Assembly: GCF_000196015.1 (NCBI RefSeq)
Contig: NC_007974.2
Span: forward strand, 1,612,001-1,676,000
Origin: Cupriavidus metallidurans CH34
Lineage (GTDB): Bacteria; Pseudomonadota; Gammaproteobacteria; Burkholderiales; Burkholderiaceae
Direction: 5' to 3'
Length of the DNA: 64,000 nucleotides
Position 1 is the stretch's first letter, and every line of letters begins with the position of its first letter. This document shows, piece by piece, positions 33,470 to 41,952 of this stretch. Both the position numbers and the translations under genes were made by a program. The notes under the pieces were generated by a model that saw only the letters and a program-made list of their open reading frames with translations, was not told where the DNA came from and did not search any database.

Positions 33470-36400
33470 TCACCATGCATCGACGAACGACTGGCGCGCC
33501 CTGCGGCTGCGAACGTCGGCCGAGGCAATGCCCTGGGCGATCCATTTGCGCGTCTCGGCCGGGTCGATCACGGCATCGATCTCCACTGCAGCGGCCGTGT
33601 TGATCGCGTGGCCACGCTCGTAGGACTGCGCCACCAGTTTGTCGAACAGCGCCTTGCGCTCCGGGCCATCGGGCACCGCTTCGAGTTCCTTCTTGAAGCC
33701 GAGCCTGACCGCGCCCTCCAGCCCCATCGGACCGAATTCGCCGGTCGGCCACGAGATCGTGAAGTTTGCCGAGCGGAAGCCACCGCCTGCCATCGCCATC
33801 GCGCCGAGGCCGTAGCCCTTGCGCAGCGTGACGGCCAGCAGCGCCACGCGCAGCTTGGCAGCAGCCAGGAACATCCGCGACACGTGACGCACCTGGGCCT
33901 GGGCCTCGATCTCGGGTCCGACCATGAACCCCGGGGTATCAATCAGCGAGATGATCGGCAAGCCATGCGCATCGCAGAGTTGCATGAAACGCGTTGCCTT
34001 GTCCGCGGCATCCGCGTCGATCGCGCCACCAAGGTGATACGGGTTGTTGGCCATGATGCCGACCGGCTGCCCCTCCACACGGGCCAGTGCGGTGTGAATG
34101 CCCGCGCCGAACCCGCCGCGCAGCATCAGCACGCTGCCGACGTCGGCGATGCCTTCGATGGCCTTGCGGGTGTCGTACACGCGCAGGCGGTTCTCGGGCA
34201 CGACCTGGCGCAACGCCAGCGCGTCAGGCGCGCTCCAGTGCGTCACGCGGCCCTGGAACATCGACAGGTAGTGCTTGGCGACCACCACGGCCTCGGCCTC
34301 ATTCTCGACCAGCACGTCGACCACGCCATTGGCGAACTGCACCGACGCGGGACCCACGTCTTCCGGACGGAAGATGCCAAGGCCACCGCCCTCGATCATG
34401 GCCGGCCCGGCCATGCCGATGTTCGCCGAGCGATCGGCAATGATCACGTCGCAGCAGCCCAGGAACGCGGCATTGCCGGCAAAGCAACGGCCCGACACGA
34501 TGCCGACCACCGGCACGTGTCCGCTGAGTTCGGCAAACGCCGCGAACGACGGCTGATACAGGCCGGAGACGGACGGAAAATCCACGTCACCAGGCCGCCC
34601 GCCGCCGCCTTCGGCAAACAGCACGAGCGGCAGTTCGTCACGGAGCGCCACCTCGACGATGCGGTCCGTCTTGATGTGATTGCGCTTGCCCTGCGTGCCG
34701 GCCAGCACCGTGGCGTCGTACGCCATCACCGCGCTGCGCGCCCGTTCCTTCGCGACCAGTTCCCGGTTGATCTCGCCGATACCGGTGATCAGGCCATCCG
34801 CGGGCGTGTTGACGATCAGGTCTTCCTTGCTGCGGCGGGATGCCTGCGCGGCCAGCGCGAGCGCGCCATATTCCACGAAGGAGTCGCCATCGCACAGGTC
34901 GGCGATGTTCTCCCGCGCCGTGCGCTGCCCGCGCGAACGGCGTTTGGCCACCGCATCGGGACGCGCCGCGTCATACAGATAGGCGTGCCGGTCCAGCACA
35001 CGCTGCAGATCCGCACGGATCGCATTCGGATCGACATTCCGCGCGGCATCCACGGCCACGCCGTCGGCCTCTGCCTGCTCGAGCACGATCAGCATGTGGC
35101 CTTCGGACACCAGCGCACCCTTCTCCGGGCGCAGATCGACCACACGGCCCGCGCACGGCGCGACAATCGCATGCTCCATCTTCATCGCATCTAGCACGGC
35201 CACCGTCTGCCCAGGCTTGACGATCTCGTCCAGTTGCACCGGGATGTCGACCACGCGGCCAGTCAGCGGCGCGCGGATCGCCACGAGCCCTTCTTCCAGT
35301 TCCTCTTCAGCCTCCGGCGCGCGGGTCGCGTGGCTCGCGTGGACGGGCGTTGCATGGGATGCGCCGCCGAAACGCGCGTCCTGCGCGCGCTCGGCTTCGG
35401 CGATGGTTTCCGCCGACGCCATCAGCGCCGGCAGGATCGACTCGAAAAGACGCGTGTGGACGTCCTGCGTCAGGAAGTCCTCGCGTTGGGCAAGCGCCCG
35501 CAACAGGTTGAGGTTGGTCGGCACGCCAACGATGCGGAATTCCGCGAGACTGCGCTGCAGCCGGCGCACGGCAGCTTCGAACCCGGGTGCGGCGCTGCTT
35601 ACGATCAGCTTGGCCAGCAGGGTGTCGAAGTTCGGCGACGGCTCGTAGCCGGCGTAGCCGTGGGAGTCCACCCGCACATCCGGACCGGCGGGCGGCTCGA
35701 AGCGCTCCAGACGGCCAAATGCCGGACGCGCAAGCCCTTGCGCATCGGTCATTTCGGCATTGACGCGCACCTGGATCGCATAGCCCCGGGGTTGCGGCGG
35801 CGAAGCCGGATCGAGCCCAAGTTCGACGAGCGTCCGCCCGGAGGCCAGCCCGATCTGCAGCGCCACGAGATCCACGCCGGTCACCTGCTCGGTGATGGTG
35901 TGCTCCACCTGCAGCCGGGGATTGGCTTCGATAAAGACGAAGCGCTTCTGCTCGCCCGACTCGCTTTCCTCGACCAGAAATTCGAACGTGCCCAGGCTCT
36001 GGTAGTTGACGCGACGCGCCAGCCGCAGCGCGGCCTTGATAATCTCCGCGCGCAGCTCCGGCTTGAGCACCGGGCTCGGGGCAATCTCCACCAGTTTCTG
36101 GAAACGGCGCTGCAGCGTGCAGTCCCGCTCGCCCAGCGCAATAACGTGCTGGCCGTCGCCAGCGATCTGCACTTCGATATGGCGTGCCCGGCTGACCAGC
36201 CGCTCGGCGTACAGCGCATCCACGCCAAACGCGGAACTGGCCTCGGACCGGCAGCGCGCATAGGCCTCCGCCAGATCCTCGCGTCTGCGCACCACGCGCA
36301 TGCCGCGCCCGCCGCCACCGCCAACCGCCTTGATGACAATGCCGGCGTCGCCCTGTGCATCGAAGAAGCGTTCGATCTCCTCCAGGGACGCGCCGCCATG

Positions 36401-36808
36401 CGTGGCGGGCATGACCGGCACGTCGCACTCGGCCGCCAATTGCAGCGCGCGGCCCTTGTCGCCGAACAGCGCGAGATGCTCGACCGTCGGTCCGATGAAC
36501 CGGATGCCGGCATCGATGCACGCCTGCGCAAAATCGGCCCGCTCACTCAGAAAGCCGTAGCCCGGGTGTACGGCATCGCTGCCCGATGCCTTCGCGGCAG
36601 CGATGATTCCCGCGATGTCGATGTACGCAGCAGGGCCCGCACCGTCCAGCGCAATCGCTTCGTCGGCCAGCATCCGATGGCGGCAGCCCGCGTCGTCCTG
36701 CGAGTACACCGCGACGGTGCCAATATCCAGGTCGCGTGCGGCGCGCTGGACGCGCAATGCAATCTCTCCGCGGTTGGCGATCAACAGCTTCTTCAATTCA
36801 GTTGTCAT
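33470..36808 (-). CDS. Single-chain biotin-dependent acyl-CoA carboxylase (BC-BCCP-CT fusion)
   Basis: 1112 residues holding all carboxylase functions. Biotin carboxylase comes first (KKLLIANRGEIALRV at the N-terminus, the glycine-rich KAVGGGGGRGMRVV, EANPRLQVEHTITE). The biotinyl domain follows near residue 570-640 with the biotin site DAMKMEH. The carboxyltransferase occupies the C-terminal half (GFGAGIHTALARVEG, SLIDTPGFMVG). This layout matches the long-chain acyl-CoA carboxylase type; acetyl-, propionyl- or longer acyl-CoA are possible substrates. The start codon is odd: ATG-ACA (36808-36803) belongs to the transposon inverted repeat, and native sequence begins at codon 3. No good ribosome binding site precedes it, so expression may be impaired. 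Confidence 0.9.
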   Translation of the reverse strand: MTTELKKLLIANRGEIALRVQRAARDLDIGTVAVYSQDDAGCRHRMLADEAIALDGAGPAAYIDIAGIIAAAKASGSDAVHPGYGFLSERADFAQACIDAGIRFIGPTVEHLALFGDKGRALQLAAECDVPVMPATHGGASLEEIERFFDAQGDAGIVIKAVGGGGGRGMRVVRRREDLAEAYARCRSEASSAFGVDALYAERLVSRARHIEVQIAGDGQHVIALGERDCTLQRRFQKLVEIAPSPVLKPELRAEIIKAALRLARRVNYQSLGTFEFLVEESESGEQKRFVFIEANPRLQVEHTITEQVTGVDLVALQIGLASGRTLVELGLDPASPPQPRGYAIQVRVNAEMTDAQGLARPAFGRLERFEPPAGPDVRVDSHGYAGYEPSPNFDTLLAKLIVSSAAPGFEAAVRRLQRSLAEFRIVGVPTNLNLLRALAQREDFLTQDVHTRLFESILPALMASAETIAEAERAQDARFGGASHATPVHASHATRAPEAEEELEEGLVAIRAPLTGRVVDIPVQLDEIVKPGQTVAVLDAMKMEHAIVAPCAGRVVDLRPEKGALVSEGHMLIVLEQAEADGVAVDAARNVDPNAIRADLQRVLDRHAYLYDAARPDAVAKRRSRGQRTARENIADLCDGDSFVEYGALALAAQASRRSKEDLIVNTPADGLITGIGEINRELVAKERARSAVMAYDATVLAGTQGKRNHIKTDRIVEVALRDELPLVLFAEGGGGRPGDVDFPSVSGLYQPSFAAFAELSGHVPVVGIVSGRCFAGNAAFLGCCDVIIADRSANIGMAGPAMIEGGGLGIFRPEDVGPASVQFANGVVDVLVENEAEAVVVAKHYLSMFQGRVTHWSAPDALALRQVVPENRLRVYDTRKAIEGIADVGSVLMLRGGFGAGIHTALARVEGQPVGIMANNPYHLGGAIDADAADKATRFMQLCDAHGLPIISLIDTPGFMVGPEIEAQAQVRHVSRMFLAAAKLRVALLAVTLRKGYGLGAMAMAGGGFRSANFTISWPTGEFGPMGLEGAVRLGFKKELEAVPDGPERKALFDKLVAQSYERGHAINTAAAVEIDAVIDPAETRKWIAQGIASADVRSRRARQSFVDAW

Positions 36809-36828
36809 TTTCAGAAGACGACTGCACC
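36803..36828. repeat. Left (tni-side) terminal inverted repeat of Tn5053-family transposon
   Basis: It starts TGTCATTTTCAGAAGACGAC and pairs perfectly over 26 bp with the right end at 47180-47205. This is the known Tn5053/Tn402-family terminal repeat. The adjacent outer 5-mer is TCAGT (36798-36802), which differs from the right flank. The repeat doubles as the start of the carboxylase gene on the minus strand. Confidence 0.96.
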
Positions 36829-36943
36829 ATTCAGCGCGGTTTGAAGCCTCTTGTGCATACGGCTCCTGACAGCCAGATATCAGGACTCCTCTGCACGAAA
36901 CTCGTCTATGCTCAATACTCGTGTGCACCAAAGCGAGATGAGC

Positions 36944-38626
36944 ATGGCGACCGATACCGCACCGATTACCGAGCACGGCGTGGCCACCCTGCCAGAACAG
37001 GCATGGGAGCGTGCGCGTCGTCGCGCGGAGATCATTGGGCCGTTGGCGCAGTCGGAGACGGTTGGGCATGAAGCGGCCGACGCGGCAGCCCAGGCATTGG
37101 GGCTGTCCCGGCGGCAGGTCTACGTCCTGATCCGCCGTGCCCGGCTAGGATCGGGGCTGGTCACTGACTTGGCTCTTGGGCAGTCGAGCGGTGGCAAAGG
37201 TAAAGGCCGCTTGCCGGAGTCGGTCGAACGAATCATCCGCGAGTTACTGCAAAAGCGCTTCCTGACCAAGCAGAAGCGTAGCTTGGCGGCGTTCCACCGC
37301 GAAGTTGTGCGGGCGTGCAAGCTGCAAAAGCTGCGGGTGCCGGCGCGCAACACGGTGGCTCTGCGGATCGCCGGCCTCGATCCGCGCGAGGTCACTCACC
37401 GCCGGGAAGGACAAGATGCCGCCCGCGACCTGCAAGGTGTTGGTGGTGTTCCGCCACCCGTCTCCGCGCCGCTGGAGCAGGTGCAGATCGACCACACAGT
37501 CATCGACCTGATCGTGGTGGACGAGCGCGACCGGCAACCGATTGGCCGTCCATACCTGACCCTCGCCATCGACGTATTCACCCGCTGCGTGGTTGGCATG
37601 GTCGTTACGCTGGAAGCCCCGTCCGCCGTCTCGGTCGGCTTGTGCTTGGTGCATGCCGCCTGCGACAAGCGCCCTTGGTTGGAAGGGTTGAACGTAGAGA
37701 TGGATTGGCCGATGAGCGGCAAGCCCAGACTGCTCTACTTGGACAACGCGGCTGAGTTCAAGAGCGAGGCGCTGCGCCGTGGCTGCGAGCAGCATGGCAT
37801 CCGGTTGGACTATCGCCCGCTTGGGCAGCCGCACTACGGCGGTATCGTGGAACGGATCATCGGCACGGCGATGCAGATGATCCACGACGAATTGCCGGGG
37901 ACGACCTTCTCCAATCCTGACCAGCGCGGGGAATACGCCTCCGAGAAGATGGCCGCCCTGACACTGCGCGAGCTGGAGCGCTGGCTCACATTGGCGGTCG
38001 GCACCTATCACGGCTCCGTGCACAACGGCCTGCTCCAACCGCCGGCCGCGCGCTGGGCCGAAGCTATCACGCGGACCGGCGTGCCAACCGTCATCACTCG
38101 CGCTACGGCTTTTCTGGTCGATTTTCTGCCCATCATCCGCCGCACGCTGACCCGCACCGGCTTCGTCATCGACCACATCCACTACTACGCCGATGCGCTC
38201 AAGCCGTGGATAGCTCGGCGGGACCGCTTGCCTGCGTTCCTGATCCGGCGCGACCCGCGCGACATCAGCCGCATATGGGTGCTGGAACCAGAGGGGCAGC
38301 ACTACCTGGAAATTCCCTACCGTACCTTGTCGCACCCGGCTGTCACCCTCTGGGAACAACGACAGGCGCTGGCGAAATTGCGGCAGCAAGGGCGCGAACA
38401 GGTGGATGAGTCGGCGTTGTTCCGCATGATCGGCCAGATGCGCGAAATCGTTACCACCGCGCAGAAGGCTACGCGCAAGGCGCGGCGCGACGCGGATCGA
38501 CGCCAGCATCTCAAGGCAACGGCAACGCCTGTCAAAACCACGCCACCACCGGGCGCTGACATGGATGGGCAGCAGGCAGACAACCAGCCGCCGGCCAAAC
38601 CGTTCGACCAGATTGAGGAGTGGTAG
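36944..38626 (+). CDS. tniA: Transposase TniA (DDE integrase-type)
   Basis: 560 residues, the family's usual length. An N-terminal helix-turn-helix region (AAQALGLSRRQVYVLIRRAR) binds the ends. The catalytic core has the DDE triad context: VQIDHTVIDLIV (first Asp), YLDNAAEFKSEAL (second Asp) and QPHYGGIVERIIGT (Glu). It cuts and joins the 26-bp ends together with TniB and TniQ, giving cointegrates. The ATG at 36944 starts MATDTAP as in known TniA; one at 36938 is possible. tniB follows after 2 bp. I see no frameshift or missing motif. Confidence 0.97.
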   Translation: MATDTAPITEHGVATLPEQAWERARRRAEIIGPLAQSETVGHEAADAAAQALGLSRRQVYVLIRRARLGSGLVTDLALGQSSGGKGKGRLPESVERIIRELLQKRFLTKQKRSLAAFHREVVRACKLQKLRVPARNTVALRIAGLDPREVTHRREGQDAARDLQGVGGVPPPVSAPLEQVQIDHTVIDLIVVDERDRQPIGRPYLTLAIDVFTRCVVGMVVTLEAPSAVSVGLCLVHAACDKRPWLEGLNVEMDWPMSGKPRLLYLDNAAEFKSEALRRGCEQHGIRLDYRPLGQPHYGGIVERIIGTAMQMIHDELPGTTFSNPDQRGEYASEKMAALTLRELERWLTLAVGTYHGSVHNGLLQPPAARWAEAITRTGVPTVITRATAFLVDFLPIIRRTLTRTGFVIDHIHYYADALKPWIARRDRLPAFLIRRDPRDISRIWVLEPEGQHYLEIPYRTLSHPAVTLWEQRQALAKLRQQGREQVDESALFRMIGQMREIVTTAQKATRKARRDADRRQHLKATATPVKTTPPPGADMDGQQADNQPPAKPFDQIEEW

Positions 38627-38628
38627 CC

Positions 38629-39537
38629 GTGGAAGAATATCCCATCATCGACTTGTCCCACCTGCTGCCGGCGGCCCAGGGCTTGGCCCGTCTCCCGGCG
38701 GACGAACGCATCCATCGCCTTCGCGCCGACCGCTGGATCGGCTATCCGCGAGCAGTCGAGGCGCTGAACCGGCTGGAAATCCTGTATACGTGGCCAAACA
38801 AGCAACGCATGCCCAACCTGCTGCTGGTCGGCCCGACCAACAACGGCAAGTCGATGATCGTCGAGAAGTTCCGGCGCACGCATCCGGCCAGAGCCGACGC
38901 CGACCAGGAGCACATTCCGGTACTGGTCGTGCAGATGCCATCCGAACCGTCGGTAATCCGCTTCTACGTCGCGCTGCTCGCGGCGATGGGTGCGCCATTG
39001 CGACCGCGCCCACGGCTGCCAGAAATGGAACAACTGGCGCTGGCACTGCTGCGCAAGGTCGGCGTGCGCATGCTGGTGATCGACGAGTTGCACAACGTCC
39101 TGGCCGGTAACAGCGTCAATCGCCGGGAATTCCTCAATCTCCTGCGCTTCCTCGGCAATGAACTGCGCATCCCACTGGTCGGGGTCGGCACGCGCGACGC
39201 CTACCTGGCCATCCGCTCCGATGACCAGTTGGAAAATCGCTTCGAGCCGATGATGCTGCCGGTATGGGAGGCCAATCACGATTGCTGCTCACTGCTGGCC
39301 AGTTTCGCCGCTTCGCTTCCACTGCGGCGACCCTCGTCGATTGCCACGCTGGACATGGCCCGCTACCTGCTCACACGCAGCGAGGGCACCATCGGCGAAC
39401 TGGCGCACTTGCTGATGGCGGCGGCCATCGTCGCCGTGGAGAGCGGCGAGGAAGCGATCAACCATCGCACGCTGAGCATGGCCGATTACACCGGTCCCAG
39501 CGAGCGGCGGCGGCAATTCGAGCGGGAACTGATGTGA
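38629..39537 (+). CDS. tniB: Transposition ATPase TniB (AAA family)
   Basis: 302 residues from a GTG at 38629, two bases after the tniA stop; this gives the normal TniB N-terminus (EEYPIIDLSHLLP). The Walker A motif is LLLVGPTNNGKSMIVEKF and the Walker B MLVIDELHNVL, followed by the sensor region VGVGTRDAYL. As a MuB-like ATPase it binds target DNA and recruits TniA. The stop overlaps the start of tniQ (GTGA), so the genes are translationally coupled. Confidence 0.97.
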   Translation: MEEYPIIDLSHLLPAAQGLARLPADERIHRLRADRWIGYPRAVEALNRLEILYTWPNKQRMPNLLLVGPTNNGKSMIVEKFRRTHPARADADQEHIPVLVVQMPSEPSVIRFYVALLAAMGAPLRPRPRLPEMEQLALALLRKVGVRMLVIDELHNVLAGNSVNRREFLNLLRFLGNELRIPLVGVGTRDAYLAIRSDDQLENRFEPMMLPVWEANHDCCSLLASFAASLPLRRPSSIATLDMARYLLTRSEGTIGELAHLLMAAAIVAVESGEEAINHRTLSMADYTGPSERRRQFERELM

Positions 39538-40751
39538 AGCCAGCGCCACGCTGGCCACTGCATCCGGCCCCCAGAGAAGGCGAAGCCTTGTCTTCGTGGC
39601 TCAACCGCGTGGCCCTTTGCTATCACATGGAGGTGTCCGAGCTGCTGGAGCACGATCTTGGTCACGCTCAGGTTGATGACCTGGATACCGCGCCACCACT
39701 GGCGCTGTTGGCGATGCTCTCCCAGCGGAGCGGCATCGAGCCGGACCGGCTGCGTTGCATGAGTTTCGCCGGCTGGGTGCCTTGGCTACTGGACAGCCTT
39801 GATGATCAGATTCCAGACGCATTGGAAACCTATGCGTTCCAGCTCTCGGTGCTGCTGCCGAAACTCCGCCGTAGGACGCGATCCATCACGAGCTGGCGTG
39901 CCTGGCTGCCCAGCCAGCCGATACATCGCGCCTGTCCTCTCTGTCTGAACGACCCGGCAAACCAAGCCGTACTGCTTGCATGGAAGCTGCCCCTGATGCT
40001 GAGCTGCCCGCTGCATGGCTGCTGGCTGGAATCCTATTGGGGCGTGCCTGGGCGGTTTCTCGGCTGGGAGAACGCCGACACTGCGTCGCGCACCGCCAGC
40101 GACGCGATTGCAGTGATGGACCGGCGTACCTGGCAGGCACTGACGACCGGCCATGTGGAACTGCCGTGCCGACGCATCCACGCTGGATTGTGGTTTCGAC
40201 TGCTACGCACGCTGCTCGATGAGCTGAACACCCCGCTTTCGGCGTGCGGAACCTACGCGGGGTATCTCCGCCAAGTCTGGCAAGGCTGCGGGCATCCGCT
40301 GCGTGCTGGGCAAAGTCTGTGGCGACCGTATGAAACCCTGAACCCGGCAATACGGTTGCAGATGCTGGAGGCGGCGGCAACGGCAATCAGCTTGATCGAG
40401 GTGAGGGATATCAGCCCGCCAGGCGAGCATGCAAAGCTGTTCTGGTCCGAGCTCCAAACCGGGTTCACCAGTGGTCTGCCGGCGAAACCGCCGAAGCCCG
40501 AACCCGTCAATCATTGGCAACGGGCGGTCCAAGCTATCAGTGAGGCGATCATTGAAGCCCGGCACGACCCCGAGACGGCACGCTCGCTGTTCGCGTTGGC
40601 TTCCTATGGTCGGCGCGATCCCGCTTCCCTGGAACAGTTGCGCGCCACCTTTGCAAAGGAAGGCATTCCCCCGGAATTTCTGTCACATTACGAGGCTGAT
40701 GGACCCTTTGCATGTCTTAGACAGAATGACGGGTTAAGTGACAAATTTTGA
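39534..40751 (+). CDS. tniQ: Transposition accessory protein TniQ
   Basis: 405 residues from a GTG at 39534 that overlaps the tniB stop. The TniQ domain is at the N-terminus (PAPREGEALSSWLNRVA) and a zinc-finger-like set follows (ACPLCLND and LSCPLHGCWLE). TniQ is required for Tn5053 transposition together with TniA and TniB, and relatives act as target or effector adaptors in Tn7-like and CRISPR-associated transposons. Length and order are those of Tn5053. The gene ends directly before the resolution site. Confidence 0.96.
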   Translation: MKPAPRWPLHPAPREGEALSSWLNRVALCYHMEVSELLEHDLGHAQVDDLDTAPPLALLAMLSQRSGIEPDRLRCMSFAGWVPWLLDSLDDQIPDALETYAFQLSVLLPKLRRRTRSITSWRAWLPSQPIHRACPLCLNDPANQAVLLAWKLPLMLSCPLHGCWLESYWGVPGRFLGWENADTASRTASDAIAVMDRRTWQALTTGHVELPCRRIHAGLWFRLLRTLLDELNTPLSACGTYAGYLRQVWQGCGHPLRAGQSLWRPYETLNPAIRLQMLEAAATAISLIEVRDISPPGEHAKLFWSELQTGFTSGLPAKPPKPEPVNHWQRAVQAISEAIIEARHDPETARSLFALASYGRRDPASLEQLRATFAKEGIPPEFLSHYEADGPFACLRQNDGLSDKF

Positions 40752-40811
40752 CGACCAGAACTTTCCGGTGCACACTGTCACATAATCGAACGTATATGTG
40801 ACAGGTGCAAG
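40718..40811 (+). other. Resolution site (res) of the transposon
   Basis: The gap between tniQ and tniR, with the tail of tniQ, holds several TGACA/TGTCA motifs. The clearest is an imperfect inverted repeat at 40776-40803 (TGTCACATA...TATGTGACA). This is the position of res in Tn5053, where TniR resolves cointegrates. Further TGACAG-type motifs follow tniR at about 41427-41480. Confidence 0.75.
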
Positions 40812-41426
40812 ATGCTGATTGGCTACATGCGGGTATCGAAAGCAGACGGCTCACAGGCCACCGACTTGCAGCGTGATGCACTGATCGCTGCCGGCGTCGA
40901 TCCGGCCCATCTCTACGAGGATCAAGCGTCGGGCAAACGCGAGGATCGTCCCGGCCTGTTGAGCTGCCTGAAGGCGCTACGACCGGGGGATACGTTGATG
41001 GTGTGGAAACTTGACCGGCTCGGGCGCGATCTGCGGCATCTCATCAACACCGTGCATGACCTGACCGGGCGAGGCATCGGTCTGAAAGTGTTGACTGGGC
41101 ACGGTGCAGCCATTGACACCACGACGGCCGCCGGCAAGTTGGTCTTCGGCATCTTCGCCGCGCTGGCCGAGTTCGAGCGCGAACTGATTACCGAGCGCAC
41201 GATTGCAGGATTGGCTTCGGCGAGGGCGCGCGGTAGGAAGGGCGGCCGGCCCTTCAAGATGACTGCCGCCAAGTTGCGGCTGGCGATGGCCGCTATGGGG
41301 CAGCCCGAAACCAAGGTCGGCGATCTATGTCAGGAACTGGGCATCACAAGACAGACCTTGTATCGGCACATTTCGCCGAAGGGCGAGTTGCGCCTTGATG
41401 GCGAGAAACTGCTCAGTCAAATTTGA
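40812..41426 (+). CDS. tniR: Serine resolvase TniR
   Basis: 204 residues of the resolvase/invertase family. The nucleophile Ser is in GYMRVSKADG (S9), followed by LYEDQASGKREDRPGL, VWKLDRLGRDL and FAALAEFERELI. The C-terminal helix-turn-helix is KVGDLCQELGITRQTLYRHI. It resolves cointegrates at the res site just upstream and likely represses its own promoter there. Complete and apparently functional. Confidence 0.97.
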   Translation: MLIGYMRVSKADGSQATDLQRDALIAAGVDPAHLYEDQASGKREDRPGLLSCLKALRPGDTLMVWKLDRLGRDLRHLINTVHDLTGRGIGLKVLTGHGAAIDTTTAAGKLVFGIFAALAEFERELITERTIAGLASARARGRKGGRPFKMTAAKLRLAMAAMGQPETKVGDLCQELGITRQTLYRHISPKGELRLDGEKLLSQI

Positions 41427-41492
41427 TGACAGGACAGCGGTTACTGTAGACGAATCGTGACGACTGGTTGAGTCAGTATGTCCTACCTGTTA

Positions 41493-41924
41493 TCACTTGA
41501 ACGCCAATAACAGAACGCCTCCGGCGACCATCGAAATGCCGGACCACTCCCTCAGTGACGGGCGTTCGCCCAAAAAGGCGAAAGCAAATACCGCCACCAG
41601 GACAAGACTGAGTTTATCCACTGGCGCAACCTTGGATGCATCGCCAATCTTGAGTGCGCGGAAGTAGCAGACCCACGATGCCCCTGTCGCCAAGCCGGAC
41701 AGCCCGAGAAAAAGCCATGTCTTGGGTGATAACTCCAAGGGGTTGGTCCATTTCCCCGTGTAGGCAACAAACGCCGACAGGACGACGATGATGATGGCCG
41801 TGCGGATCAAGGTGGCCAGATCGGAATCAACTCCCTGAATGCCAACCTTGGCAAAAATAGCCGTCAGTGCCGCAAGGATAGCGGACAGCAAAGCCCAATA
41901 AAACCACCCCGCCGAATTAACCAT
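41493..41924 (-). CDS. Half-size EamA-family membrane protein
   Basis: 143 residues, one EamA unit with about five hydrophobic helices: WALLSAILAALTAIFAKVG, then IIIVVLSAFVAY, LFLGLSGLATGASWVCYFRAL, VAPVDKLSLVLVAVFAFAFLGE and ISMVAGGVLLLAF. Ordinary DMT transporters have two such units, so this protein probably works as a homo- or hetero-oligomer. It is the last gene of the passenger operon and lies 28 bp after the sensor kinase. It may export a metabolite or metal-related solute; no substrate can be inferred. The SD before the ATG at 41924 is GGAGGCAGG. Confidence 0.88.
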   Translation of the reverse strand: MVNSAGWFYWALLSAILAALTAIFAKVGIQGVDSDLATLIRTAIIIVVLSAFVAYTGKWTNPLELSPKTWLFLGLSGLATGASWVCYFRALKIGDASKVAPVDKLSLVLVAVFAFAFLGERPSLREWSGISMVAGGVLLLAFK

Positions 41925-41952
41925 TTAGCCTGCCTCCGCGTTTCTCAAACCG

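Noticed and set aside
31033..33603. Antisense open frame of 856 codons opposite the CoA-transferase
   Set aside because: No motifs; the sense strand has two full CaiB-type domains. The length results from high GC.
36809..37069. Upstream extension of the carboxylase frame into the transposon
   Set aside because: The extra 87 codons are antisense to the tniA 5' region and have no biotin-carboxylase similarity. Homology begins at KKLLIANRGE.
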